Notes under the pieces: generated by a model
The model's input: the letters and a program-made list of their open reading frames with translations, nothing else
What the model was told of the DNA's origin: nothing
Databases searched by the model: none
Position numbers and translations under genes: made by a program
Shown: positions 1 through 7,220 of the stretch, one piece after another
Numbering within the stretch: position 1 is the first letter of the stretch
Layout of the letters: each line of letters starts with the position of its first letter
Assembly (NCBI GenBank): GCA_003223395.1
Contig: QHUZ01000094.1
Location: 1 to 35,917 of the forward strand
Direction of reading: 5' to 3'
Source: Gemmatimonadota bacterium
Lineage (GTDB): Bacteria; Gemmatimonadota; Gemmatimonadetes; Gemmatimonadales; GWC2-71-9
DNA: 35,917 nt

Positions 1-752
1 CCAGTATCACCGCGGACATATCCATAATTGTCGATATGTCGACGACGGTGGGGAGCTCCGCGGTGATGTCATTCAGCGTGCGCGAGTAAACACGCACCTT
101 GTCTGCGTTTTTGTGTACCTGAATCCGAATGCCATCGAGCTTGTACTCGAACGACGCCGGACCGAGCTCCGCAAGCGCGTCTTGCACATCCGTGGCCGTC
201 TTCGCCAGCATCGGCTTGATGGGGCGAAAGAGCTCGATCGCGAAGCTCTTTAAATCACCCTTGGCGACGGCGCCGAGGTTGCCGGCCAGCATCATGGCGC
301 GCCGCACGTCGCTTGCGGGGAGCTCGCGCGCTTTGGCGAGCGCCTCGACCATGATCCCCTCGAGCGCGCCTTGCCGTAGCTCTCCGGTCAGTAAGCGAAA
401 CAAGAAGTCCTGCTCTTCGGCTGTCGCGTGGGAGAACAGATCGGTGAGCAGACGCTGTTTCTCGCCGCCCGAGCCTTTGCCCGACGTCGTCGCGATCTTC
501 TCGAGAGTCTCATCGATATCGCGCAGTTGCAGGCGTGCCGACTTGCCGACGTGAGTCTTGGCCTTCTGCAGTGTTGCCCACCCGACACCGATCTTCGATT
601 GACGGATCGTGCCCGAGAGATACGCGATCGCGAGCTCGATCTCCTCGGGGCCCGCCTGCTTCAAGAGATCGGCGAGCAATGTGATTTTGGCGAGGCGGCC
701 GGACGTGGCCGCGACCTGGTTCGAAGTGGTGACGAGGACGTTCAGGAGCACG
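1..752 (-). CDS. ATP-dependent DNA ligase, LigB-like (N-terminal part; cut by window edge)
   Basis: Joins DNA nicks using ATP via a lysyl-AMP intermediate. About 250 residues are present and the C-terminal part lies beyond base 1. The N-terminal DNA-binding domain reads LLNVLVTTSNQVAATSGRLAK and continues with LSGTIRQSKIGVGWATLQ, GKGSGGEKQ and LTGELRQGALEGIM, which closely follows mycobacterial LigB. The adenylation motif I appears as EYKLDGIRIQ (lysine nucleophile), followed by VRVYSRTLNDIT. The start is fixed as GTG at 752-750: an in-frame TAG lies four codons upstream (764-762) and no other start codon falls between. The gene is divergent from the 824 gene. It could act in repair or end joining, but no Ku or polymerase partner is visible here. 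Identity is strong; full length cannot be judged. Confidence 0.93.
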
Positions 753-823
753 CGCGAAAACTAGTTTGTGCTCAACGGCGCGCGAAAGTTCGCTTTTGGA
801 CGTCCGATCCACTAGCTTGCGCG
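753..823. promoter_or_regulatory. Divergent intergenic region with a 10-bp palindrome
   Basis: This 71-base gap separates the divergent ligase and small zinc-binding ORF. It contains the perfect palindrome AAACTAGTTT at 759-768, immediately upstream of the ligase GTG. A role as operator or promoter is inference; no clear -35/-10 pair is visible. Confidence 0.3.
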
Positions 824-1021
824 ATGCCTACCGTTCATTGTCATCTCTGTGGCGGCTTCATCGCCAACCCCGCCGGAACGACGTATCGAGCACCGGACCC
901 CTCTGCTCCATCTGCAGCGGTTCCGCACAGCGCGCTCTGCGCGTGCGAGCATGCCGTCGTCTACGGCATTGCCCCCGCCACAATGCCGCTGCAGCGCATC
1001 AGATCGGCGTCGCGCAATTAG
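824..1021 (+). CDS. Small Cys-rich protein, possible zinc ribbon
   Basis: A 65-residue ORF starting MPTVHCHLCGGF, with a CxxC near the N-terminus and a CxC further on ([12 protein letters not shown]). That pattern fits a small zinc-binding knuckle pair. It starts at ATG 824 and ends at TAG 1019-1021, upstream of a second zinc-ribbon ORF and infA on the same strand. I do not recognise a named family. The residues between the two Cys pairs are Ala/Pro/Ser-rich and could reflect frame slippage, so the exact protein is uncertain. Confidence 0.5.
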   Translation: MPTVHCHLCGGFIANPAGTTYRAPDPSAPSAAVPHSALCACEHAVVYGIAPATMPLQRIRSASRN

Positions 1022-1214
1022 CAGCAATCGCGCAGCGGCGCGGAGTCCACTCGTCGTCGATCGTGGGCCGGCACGGTGTCCGGCCTGTCACCAATACCTC
1101 GAATTCCGCACCGATCGCCTCGGCCGCATGGTGGAGTACTGTCCCTGCGGTCATCGCACGTTTGTGGAACGGCGCAGCGGCAAACGCGACGCCCCTCAGG
1201 AGCCCACGCAGTGA
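951..1214 (+). CDS. Zinc-ribbon protein, translationally coupled to infA (start uncertain)
   Basis: The convincing part is the C-terminal half, which has [10 protein letters not shown] followed about 14 residues later by [13 protein letters not shown], a compact four-Cys zinc ribbon. The stop TGA (1212-1214) overlaps the infA GTG start (1211-1213), which suggests translational coupling and supports the ORF. The start is unclear. ATG 951 would give 87 residues but overlaps the preceding ORF by 71 bases in another frame. The only start-like codon between the upstream stop and the ribbon is an ATT at 1017. The role may be nucleic-acid binding, by inference from the ribbon and the neighbour. Confidence 0.5.
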   Translation: MPSSTALPPPQCRCSASDRRRAISSNRAAARSPLVVDRGPARCPACHQYLEFRTDRLGRMVEYCPCGHRTFVERRSGKRDAPQEPTQ

Positions 1215-1429
1215 CAAAAGAAGTGCCGTTGGAAATAGAAGGAACGGTCGCCGAGCTGCTCCGCAACTCGACGTTCCGCGTGACGCTCGTCAACGGGCAT
1301 TCGGTGCTCGCCACGATTGCGGGCAAGATGAGGAAGTTTCGGATTCGAGTGCTGGCTGGAGACCGCGTGACGCTCGCACTCTCGCCCTATGATCTGACCA
1401 GGGGCCGGATCGTCTACCGCCACAAGTAG
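1211..1429 (+). CDS. infA: Translation initiation factor IF-1
   Basis: A 72-residue S1/OB-fold protein that occupies the 30S A site during initiation. Family hallmarks are [42 protein letters not shown] and [16 protein letters not shown], at the expected length. It starts with GTG 1211, overlapping the upstream zinc-ribbon stop. It is not in the usual ribosomal-protein context (rpmJ/rpsM), and the KFRIR variant resembles the second IF-1 copies of some bacteria. It may therefore be a paralogue, which the rest of the genome would settle. Confidence 0.95.
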   Translation: MTKEVPLEIEGTVAELLRNSTFRVTLVNGHSVLATIAGKMRKFRIRVLAGDRVTLALSPYDLTRGRIVYRHK

Positions 1430-1435
1430 TCCGCA

Positions 1436-1873
1436 ATACCAACAACGAGCGCTGGACTGCTACTCTACCGTCTGAGAGATGGGGCGCTTGAGGTATTTCT
1501 CGTCCATCCCGGTGGCCCGTTCTGGGCCCGCAAAGACGACGGCGTCTGGTCGATTCCCAAAGGCGAGTTCGAGCCTGGTGAGGATCCTCTGGACGCCGCC
1601 AAGCGTGAGTTCACGGAAGAAACGGGCTTCACGGCGTCGGGAGACTTCGTCCCGCTCAAACCGCTCAAGCAGCCGAGTGGGAAGGTGGTGCACGCGTGGG
1701 CGGTGAAGGGTGATGCGGATCCGGCGCGCGTGCGCAGCAACACATTCGCGTTCAAGGGGCGCGAGTATCCGGAGGTCGATCGCGCGGCGTGGTTTCGTCC
1801 GGATGAGGCTCGAAAAAAGATCCTGAAGGGTCAGATCGGATTCTTAGACGAGCTACGCTCCCAACTGCATTAG
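1436..1873 (+). CDS. NUDIX hydrolase, apparently with a non-standard start codon
   Basis: Hydrolyses nucleoside diphosphates linked to another moiety. The complete Nudix box is visible from about residue 43: G(x5)E(x7)REFTEETGF, preceded by DDGVWSIPKGEFEPGED. The N-terminal strand reads SAGLLLYRLRDGALEVFLVHPGG, as in related NUDIX proteins. The frame is open directly after the infA TAG (1427-1429) but has no ATG, GTG or TTG before the first strand. Residue 1 is placed at ATA 1436, giving the expected PTTSAGLLLYR start. The alternative CTG 1457 would remove part of the first strand. The 3' end overlaps the convergent ogt by 21 bases. Confidence 0.85.
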   Translation: MPTTSAGLLLYRLRDGALEVFLVHPGGPFWARKDDGVWSIPKGEFEPGEDPLDAAKREFTEETGFTASGDFVPLKPLKQPSGKVVHAWAVKGDADPARVRSNTFAFKGREYPEVDRAAWFRPDEARKKILKGQIGFLDELRSQLH

Positions 1874-2362
1874 TGCCCCTTCGTGCTCCAGCAGCCACCG
1901 TTTCGTATCCAATCCTCCACCAAAGCCCGTCAGCTCACCCTTTGACCCCACCACGCGGTGGCAGGGCACGATGATCGGAATCGGATTCTTGCCGTTGGCG
2001 AGGCCCACGGCACGGGTGGCGTGCTTGTCGCCGAGGAGCTTGGCGAGTGCGCCGTAGCTCGTCGTCGAGCCGTAGGGGATCTGGCGCAGCGCGTTCCACA
2101 CCCGATGCTCGAATGCCGACCCCAGCGCTTCGAGGGGTAAGTCGAACGTCGTGCGCGTGCGCGCGAAATACTCCTCGAGCTGTTGGCGCGCGCGCGCGAG
2201 AATCTCGGCGGCTGGGCCTTCGGTACCGGCCTCGACCCAGCCCGCCTGGTGCGTTGGCGCGGGGCCGCGGCGCGAGGTCGGGAAGAAGACCCCGGTCAAC
2301 GCGGTGTCGGAGGCTGTGAGGACCAGCTCGCCGATGGGGGTAACGATTTTGGAGAAGACCAT
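1853..2362 (-). CDS. ogt: Methylated-DNA--protein-cysteine S-methyltransferase
   Basis: Suicide repair protein that moves the alkyl group from O6-alkylguanine to its own cysteine. Of 169 residues, the C-terminal domain carries the active-site PCHRV with Cys at about 134, preceded by IPYGSTTSYGALAKLLG and AVGLANGKNPIPIIV (the Asn hinge), and followed by GFGGGLDTKRWLLEHE. ATG 2362 is chosen because MVFSKIVTPIGELVL is the normal family start; the longer frame runs into cutC on the other strand. It is divergent from cutC with a 24-base gap that holds an AT-rich -10-like box, so the transcript may be nearly leaderless. Confidence 0.95.
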   Translation of the reverse strand: MVFSKIVTPIGELVLTASDTALTGVFFPTSRRGPAPTHQAGWVEAGTEGPAAEILARARQQLEEYFARTRTTFDLPLEALGSAFEHRVWNALRQIPYGSTTSYGALAKLLGDKHATRAVGLANGKNPIPIIVPCHRVVGSKGELTGFGGGLDTKRWLLEHEGALMQLGA

Positions 2363-2386
2363 GTGACGGATAATATAACTTCCCGG
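2363..2386. promoter_or_regulatory. Very short AT-rich divergent promoter region (ogt/cutC)
   Basis: Only 24 bases separate the two start codons, and they contain GATAATATAACT in an otherwise GC-rich region. Read on the minus strand this gives TATTAT a few bases upstream of the ogt ATG. Read on the plus strand it gives TATAAC upstream of the cutC ATG. This suggests back-to-back -10 elements and leaderless transcripts. It is inference from sequence composition only. Confidence 0.4.
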
Positions 2387-3019
2387 ATGCCGATTCTCAT
2401 CGAGGCAGCCGTTGAGTCGCTCGACGCCGCGCGCGCGGCCGTCGCAGGGGGCGCCAACCGCCTCGAGCTGTGCACCGACCTCGCCCATGGCGGCACGACT
2501 CCCGACCTGAACCTCCTTCACGTGCAACTTCCTATTCCCGTTTTCGTGCTCGTGCGTCCCCGCCCGGGCGATTTCGTCTACACCGATGCCGAGCATCGCA
2601 CGATGCTCGGGCAAATCTCTCGAGCCAAGAGTGCGGGCGCGCACGGCATTGTGACAGGAGACTTAAGCCTCGATCGCTCGCGCGACCTCGTCGCTGCCGC
2701 TCGGCCGCTCCCCGTGACGTTCCATCGTGCATTCGACGTCTTCCCGGATCGCTCCGAAGCGCTGGAGCGGCTCATCGAACTCGGGGTCGAGCGGGTGCTG
2801 ACGTCGGGCGGCGCGCCGACGGCGCCGGAGGGCGCCGAGCAGATTCGACAGCTCGTCGTGCAGGCGAAGGGGCGGATCGGGATTCTGCCCGGAGGCGGGA
2901 TCAACGCTCACAACGTGGCTCGGCTCGTGCAAGAGACGGGCGTCCAAGAAGTGCACTTCAGCGTGAAAGATGCGGAGAAGGTGCGAGGGGTGGTCCGTGC
3001 CCTGAATGCGCCTTCCTAA
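2387..3019 (+). CDS. cutC: CutC family TIM-barrel protein
   Basis: A 210-residue TIM-barrel protein of the CutC family, historically linked to copper homeostasis although its biochemical role is unsettled. Characteristic segments are LIEAAVESLDAARAAVAGGANRLELC, HGGTTPDL, VLVRPRPGDFVYTDAE, PVTFHRAFD, RVLTSGGAPTAPEG and GILPGGGINAHNV. ATG 2387 gives the standard start (PILIEAAVES). A GTG at 2363 in the same frame is possible but adds unconserved residues. The stop overlaps the convergent downstream gene by 4 bases. Confidence 0.93.
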   Translation: MPILIEAAVESLDAARAAVAGGANRLELCTDLAHGGTTPDLNLLHVQLPIPVFVLVRPRPGDFVYTDAEHRTMLGQISRAKSAGAHGIVTGDLSLDRSRDLVAAARPLPVTFHRAFDVFPDRSEALERLIELGVERVLTSGGAPTAPEGAEQIRQLVVQAKGRIGILPGGGINAHNVARLVQETGVQEVHFSVKDAEKVRGVVRALNAPS

Positions 3020-3792
3020 TTCCCGTCTTTACTGAATCGTCGTGGCGGCGCGGCGCGACGATGCGAGCGGGACGCTCCGCGCGCCGCGAGTGCCTTGGCC
3101 TTGATATCCAGTCGTTCTTGCGCGCGCTGGTCCCCGGGCCGCTTCAACATGCCGGGCTTCCCCGTGTCGGGGTCATAAAATCCAAGATATCCACCGGGGT
3201 TGACCCGGAACGATGACAGCGTACCGCCGGGGTGCGACCGACCCAGGAAATCGTTGCGACCATGTATCTCGTTCCCACTCGTGAAATACAAAGGAAGCAC
3301 GAAGTTGCAGACGGGCACGTCGCCGATGTAATAGGACTCATCCTGCACCGGATCACACATCTCGTACCAATAGTAGGCGACGCCGTTGTGACCGCTGGGA
3401 CCTGGCCCCCGGACGAGCAGGTTGGCTTCGGGATCGGCGATCAGCTCGAGCACCTCGTGTGACAGCGTCGTGCGCCAATCTTCCTTGAGTTGGTCGGCGA
3501 GCTCGGTAAACACAAAGCCATACGGCAAGCCGCGATCGGTCTTGTCGTGATACCCGAGTGCGTCATCGGGCGCAATCTTGTCCCACAGGTAGATGATCGC
3601 ATCGCCGCGCAGATCCGCCCCGGGCTGCGGGTCCGACCGGCGTTCGGTCCGCCGCTCCAACCGCAAGCGTGCCCCCATGCTCCAATACGGCTCGAAGTCC
3701 TCGGTGACTTGCGTGTTGATCGCGCGGATCGCGTGCAACACCTCCTCATCCTTCAGACGGCCGTGGGTGTGGTTGACGACAGATATGATCAT
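3016..3792 (-). CDS. Uncharacterised protein with an HExxE metallopeptidase-like motif
   Basis: 258 residues, no signal peptide. It begins MIISVVNHTHGRLKDEEV and has conserved-looking blocks DFEPYWSMGARLRLE, GDAIIYLWDK and LPYGFVFTELADQL. The segment TLSHEVLELIADP (His112, Glu113, Glu116, Asp120) followed by YYWYEMCDP (Glu144, Asp147) resembles zincin-like proteins with HExxExxxDP and a downstream acidic residue. Catalysis is inference. The C-terminal 35 residues are Arg/Ala-rich and low in complexity. It is divergent from a clostripain-family peptidase, and a copy of the GCTCAAAGTGTCATAG element sits 33 bases upstream and points at this start. Confidence 0.8.
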   Translation of the reverse strand: MIISVVNHTHGRLKDEEVLHAIRAINTQVTEDFEPYWSMGARLRLERRTERRSDPQPGADLRGDAIIYLWDKIAPDDALGYHDKTDRGLPYGFVFTELADQLKEDWRTTLSHEVLELIADPEANLLVRGPGPSGHNGVAYYWYEMCDPVQDESYYIGDVPVCNFVLPLYFTSGNEIHGRNDFLGRSHPGGTLSSFRVNPGGYLGFYDPDTGKPGMLKRPGDQRAQERLDIKAKALAARGASRSHRRAAPPRRFSKDGN

Positions 3793-3825
3793 CCAACGAA
3801 AGCCTAAATCGCGCGTCGCTCATAG

Positions 3826-3841
3826 CTATGACACTTTGAGC
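3826..3841 (-). promoter_or_regulatory. GCTCAAAGTGTCATAG element, copy 1
   Basis: A perfect match to the consensus on the minus strand, in the divergent gap between the metallopeptidase-like gene (3792) and the C11 peptidase gene (3903). It overlaps the 12-bp palindrome TCATAGCTATGA (3820-3831), so a second half-site may face it. Its function as operator or promoter is inferred from recurrence, position and orientation. Confidence 0.65.
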
Positions 3842-3902
3842 GCAGCCTTGCGATCACTCGGTCGACGCGCAGAATCACCGCTGAGGAAAGGGAGGAATAC
3901 CT

Positions 3903-5153
3903 GTGCCAAAAACGAAAACACCGAAGCGCTGGACCGTGCTCGCCTGGATCGCGGGTGACAACAACCTCGATAGCTACGGATTGAACGATATCAAGGAGAT
4001 GAAGCGCATCGGATCGACGAAGGACGTGGACGTCGTCGTCCAGTTCGACCGCCGTGGAAACGGTAAAACCTACCGATACCACCTGAAGAAGGGGACGCCG
4101 CTCGCATCCGACGTTGTAGATACGCTCGGCGAGACCGATACCGGCGATCCGGCGGTCGCAACCGATTTCTTCACCTGGGGGATACGGACGTATCCGTCCG
4201 AAAAGGTGCTGGCCGTGATTTGGAATCACGGCAGCGGCATCGATGAGGCCGATGTCTACGCGCGCGCGCGGAATTCCGGCATCCGCATCGAGCGCCGGGC
4301 CCGGGCGCGCCCCAATATCCGGCCGCGCAGCCAGGCGCGGGCGATTGTCACGAGCGGGTTCGGCCGTTCGCTATTCGGCACCACCCTCGATTCTGCGATT
4401 CGGCTGCGGGCCATCGCCTACGACGATTACAATCGGGACTTCCTCGATAACGCCGAGCTCAAGCGCGTGCTCGTGAACGTCGTCAAGCAAGCCAAGCGCC
4501 CCATCGACGTGCTCGGATTCGATGCTTGTCTCATGAACATGGTGGAGGTGGCCTATCAACTCCGTGGCTTGGTTGGCCATATCGTGGCCTCTGAGGCGGT
4601 CGAGCCGGGAGACGGTTGGCCGTATGAGAAGGTCATCGGCGATCTCGCCGCGAAGCCGAGCGCAGACGGCGCGACCGTGGCTCGCTCGATCGTCAAGCGG
4701 TATCTGGCTTCGTATCCGTCTTCCGAAGAAGTCACGGATTCGGCCGTCGACGTCAGTCGCGTGCAGGTGCTGGCCCAGGCGGTGGACAATCTGGCGGCGG
4801 CCTGCATCCCCACCTTGCAGGCGCCGAGCGAGGCGGACGCCTTCGGCCGTTCGGTGCGTACCGCGCAGCGGTTCGACATGAAGGACTACGTGGATCTGGG
4901 TGCGCTCTGCAACCAGCTCATCCTTCGCTCCCCGCGGCCCGCGGTGCAGCAGGCCGCGCAACAGGTGCTGACCAACCTGCAGGGACCGCAGCCGTTCGTG
5001 ATCGCCGAGGGGCACAAGGGCAAGACGGTCGCGGGCGCCACTGGCACCGCGATCTACTTCCCGCTGGTGGGCGACGTGACGGTGAACTACGGGAAACTGG
5101 ATTTTGCCAAATCGACGCGGTGGGGGCAGCTGATCACGGCGTACGGCCAGTGA
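3903..5153 (+). CDS. Clostripain-family (C11) cysteine peptidase
   Basis: 416 residues of the caspase-haemoglobinase fold, which cleaves after basic residues in characterised members. Visible are the first strand RWTVLAWIAGDNNLDSYG, the catalytic His109 in VIWNHGSG and the catalytic Cys209 in VLGFDACLMNMVEVAYQL, followed by GHIVASEAVEPGDGWPY. A basic, disordered-looking insert at 124-147 lies between His and Cys, where clostripain-type zymogens are processed. The absence of a signal peptide suggests a cytoplasmic enzyme. The start is GTG 3903 with a strong SD (GGGAGGA, 3890-3896). It is divergent from the HExxE gene and 12 bases upstream of the peptidoglycan-binding gene. Confidence 0.92.
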   Translation: MPKTKTPKRWTVLAWIAGDNNLDSYGLNDIKEMKRIGSTKDVDVVVQFDRRGNGKTYRYHLKKGTPLASDVVDTLGETDTGDPAVATDFFTWGIRTYPSEKVLAVIWNHGSGIDEADVYARARNSGIRIERRARARPNIRPRSQARAIVTSGFGRSLFGTTLDSAIRLRAIAYDDYNRDFLDNAELKRVLVNVVKQAKRPIDVLGFDACLMNMVEVAYQLRGLVGHIVASEAVEPGDGWPYEKVIGDLAAKPSADGATVARSIVKRYLASYPSSEEVTDSAVDVSRVQVLAQAVDNLAAACIPTLQAPSEADAFGRSVRTAQRFDMKDYVDLGALCNQLILRSPRPAVQQAAQQVLTNLQGPQPFVIAEGHKGKTVAGATGTAIYFPLVGDVTVNYGKLDFAKSTRWGQLITAYGQ

Positions 5154-5165
5154 TGTAGTCTCGCC

Positions 5166-6422
5166 GTGAGCATCTCGCTGGGATCGTGCGATCCCGCGGC
5201 CGTGCCCGCGGATGTGACGACATTCCTGCGCCCGTTGCACGAAGGCAACATGGATGTTCGACGCTTTCGTGGAGAGAAGGACGCGGAGTGGGTGCCTTTC
5301 CACAACGAGAGCGCGCCGAGCGTGCGCGATATGCAGACCACACTGCGCGCGGCGGGGTTTCTCCCCACGGGGGAAGCAAATGGTATACTCGACTATCGCA
5401 CCTTGTCGGCGATCCGGCTGTTTCAGGAATACGTGCGGAGCGTCGAAGGCCTCAGCGCCATCGGCGCGCCGGATGGTCTGGTAGGTCCCAACACCGCGGC
5501 GCATCTCGCCCGCTGGAAGAATGCCGGCACACGGGTTGACTGGGCGAACCGTTCGCCCGACAACGCGATGCCCGCCTTTCGTTACTGGATGCTGGTGTTG
5601 GCAATGTATCAAGCATACAACGCGCAGAAGCCTGTCACGCTGATCATGCAGAAGGCTGAAGCGTATTCGAGGCCAAGCGACACGCTCAAGATCGCACGAT
5701 GGAACCTGGACCGGCGCGCGATCCATTTGATCGGCGTGCGTCGTCAGGAATGGCGCACGGCGCAGGTCCGCCGGAACGACGATGTGTTCGTGTTGTTGGT
5801 GAACGGCCTCGCGTTTGCATTCTCAGGCTCGACCGATGCCAATCCCAAGCAGGCGACGCGCTCCGACGAGCCGTATCTCGTGCGTGGGCAACACCAGTAT
5901 CGGTTCGGCTGGCACAAGCGCGAGGATCAGAACCGGGTCTATCGCGCGTTCCGACCGGTTGGGCCGGGCGTGCTCGTTTGCCGGGACACGGTGAACGATG
6001 ACGCCCTGACGGACGCTGACCTGGCGAATGGTCTCGATGCGGTTGGCGATATCAATATCCATTGGAGCGGCGCGGGCACGGGCAACTGGTCGGCAGGATG
6101 CCAGGTCATCGAAGGGACGCGGTATCTCAACCATCGCGGTGCCGTCGTCGACTGCTCGGCGTTCGCAGCCCCGACGTACGGCGGTCTCGGCGCAAAGACG
6201 AAGGGTGCGTACAACGTGCTGCTGGATTTGATCACGGTATTCTCGCCGTCGAACGCGACGACGGGAATCGGGCTGCACTATACGCTGTTATACGAGAAGG
6301 ACCTCCAGCTCGAAACCACTCCGGGCCAGAACGTCGATCAGGTGGCGCGCATGAATTTGCCCGCGGCGGAGGTGGAGCCGTTTACGGTGCCGCAGTTGGT
6401 GGGGGCGTTGGTGAACGGTTAG
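5166..6422 (+). CDS. Peptidoglycan-binding protein with L,D-transpeptidase-like C-terminal domain
   Basis: 418 residues. Residues about 50-115 form a PG_binding_1 repeat (SVRDMQTTLRAAGF, ILDYRTLSAIRLFQEY, GLVGPNTAAHLARW). Near residues 296-317 the segment NIHWSGAGTGNWSAGCQVI resembles the His...SxGC signature of YkuD-type enzymes or of phage-like cell-wall proteins. The conserved His, Ser, Gly and Cys are all present. No signal peptide is visible, which is odd for a cell-wall protein. It starts at GTG 5166, 12 bases after the C11 peptidase, so co-transcription is likely. The substrate is unknown. Confidence 0.8.
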   Translation: MSISLGSCDPAAVPADVTTFLRPLHEGNMDVRRFRGEKDAEWVPFHNESAPSVRDMQTTLRAAGFLPTGEANGILDYRTLSAIRLFQEYVRSVEGLSAIGAPDGLVGPNTAAHLARWKNAGTRVDWANRSPDNAMPAFRYWMLVLAMYQAYNAQKPVTLIMQKAEAYSRPSDTLKIARWNLDRRAIHLIGVRRQEWRTAQVRRNDDVFVLLVNGLAFAFSGSTDANPKQATRSDEPYLVRGQHQYRFGWHKREDQNRVYRAFRPVGPGVLVCRDTVNDDALTDADLANGLDAVGDINIHWSGAGTGNWSAGCQVIEGTRYLNHRGAVVDCSAFAAPTYGGLGAKTKGAYNVLLDLITVFSPSNATTGIGLHYTLLYEKDLQLETTPGQNVDQVARMNLPAAEVEPFTVPQLVGALVNG

Positions 6423-6470
6423 ACAGACCTGACCACCCGAACGTCGGCATTGAGCGACCAATCAGTGTCG

Positions 6471-6737
6471 CTACCTTGATCCGAGGTACTCAGCCGCTGC
6501 GCCAAACGTGGCGACGGCGGCCTGGACCGCGCTCGCGAGCAGCGCGTCCAACCGCGCCAGGAGTCGGCTCAGCGCATCGCTATCGTGCATCGCCACTCTC
6601 GCCGACGCCTTCAGCGCGGCGACGAGACTCTTCACCAATGGCTCGCGGAACAAACAGGCGCGGTGCCCATCTGGCGTCACCGCCAGCACGGGGAGTTTGG
6701 GATACAGTCGAAACAGATCGTCCCATTCGGGGCCCAC
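6471..6737 (-). CDS. Small hypothetical protein
   Basis: About 88 residues from GTG 6737, reading GPEWDDLFRLYPKLPVLAV and then a helical, Ala/Leu-rich C-terminal half (LVKSLVAALKASARVAM, LARLDALLASAVQAAVATF). A longer frame from ATG 6827 is possible but adds Arg/Ser-rich residues that overlap the upstream region of the 6845 gene. I do not recognise a family. The composition looks like a real soluble helical protein rather than a shadow frame, but the call is tentative. Confidence 0.5.
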   Translation of the reverse strand: MGPEWDDLFRLYPKLPVLAVTPDGHRACLFREPLVKSLVAALKASARVAMHDSDALSRLLARLDALLASAVQAAVATFGAAAEYLGSR

Positions 6738-6833
6738 ATATGAGCCGTTCGGTGGGGCGGATCTGGATCGTCGGCTGAATCTTGACCTGCGCTGCGCGAC
6801 GGCGCAGGCTCTTGCCTCGGCGCCCACTCTCCC

Positions 6834-6840
6834 CGGAGGT
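6834..6840 (+). promoter_or_regulatory. Strong ribosome binding site deciding the 6845 start
   Basis: CGGAGGT lies 4 bases before ATG 6845. It selects this start over the in-frame upstream ATG at 6782, whose extra residues are Arg-rich and unlike the rest of the protein. Confidence 0.7.
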
Positions 6841-6844
6841 AACG

Positions 6845-7213
6845 ATGGCAGCCGTGATCGTGGCGAAGAGCGCGGTCTACGAGGTCAAGCCCAGTGCGTC
6901 GGTCACCCTTTCCATCACCATCGGCGACGGACAGGCAGGCGGGAGCGTCGTGCGATTCAAGGGCGCGAAGATCGGTCCTGGGCCGGCCATTCAGAGCCTC
7001 CGCATCCCGCAAGCCGGCGACGCCGATCAGGATCTGAAGGACAAAACGGTGTCCTGCACCACGACCGTGGAACGGATCAACTCCGCGTCGAGCCATTCGA
7101 GTGTGACGTATTCGCTGCGCGGCGGCGGCCAGGACAGCGACTTCACGTTCGACGCCACGCTGCCCGAGATGGGGCAACTTGCCGAGTACCGCACCACCAT
7201 CATCTTCGAGTGA
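6845..7213 (+). CDS. Small hypothetical beta-rich protein
   Basis: 122 residues with no signal peptide or membrane segment. Alternating hydrophobic/polar stretches (SVTLSITIGDG, GSVVRFKGAKIG, SSVTYSLRGGG, FTFDATLP, YRTTIIFE) suggest a beta-sandwich. The SD is clear. Only 7 bases separate its stop from the GTG of the next gene, so the two are probably co-expressed. I do not recognise the family. Its place in a cluster with hydrolases and an outer-membrane protein suggests a binding or accessory role, which is inference. Confidence 0.72.
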   Translation: MAAVIVAKSAVYEVKPSASVTLSITIGDGQAGGSVVRFKGAKIGPGPAIQSLRIPQAGDADQDLKDKTVSCTTTVERINSASSHSSVTYSLRGGGQDSDFTFDATLPEMGQLAEYRTTIIFE

Positions 7214-7220
7214 ACGAGCC

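Noticed and set aside
4371-5726. 451-codon minus-strand open frame across the C11 peptidase and wall-protein genes
   Set aside because: Antisense shadow typical of high-GC coding DNA; Arg/His-rich and no family features.
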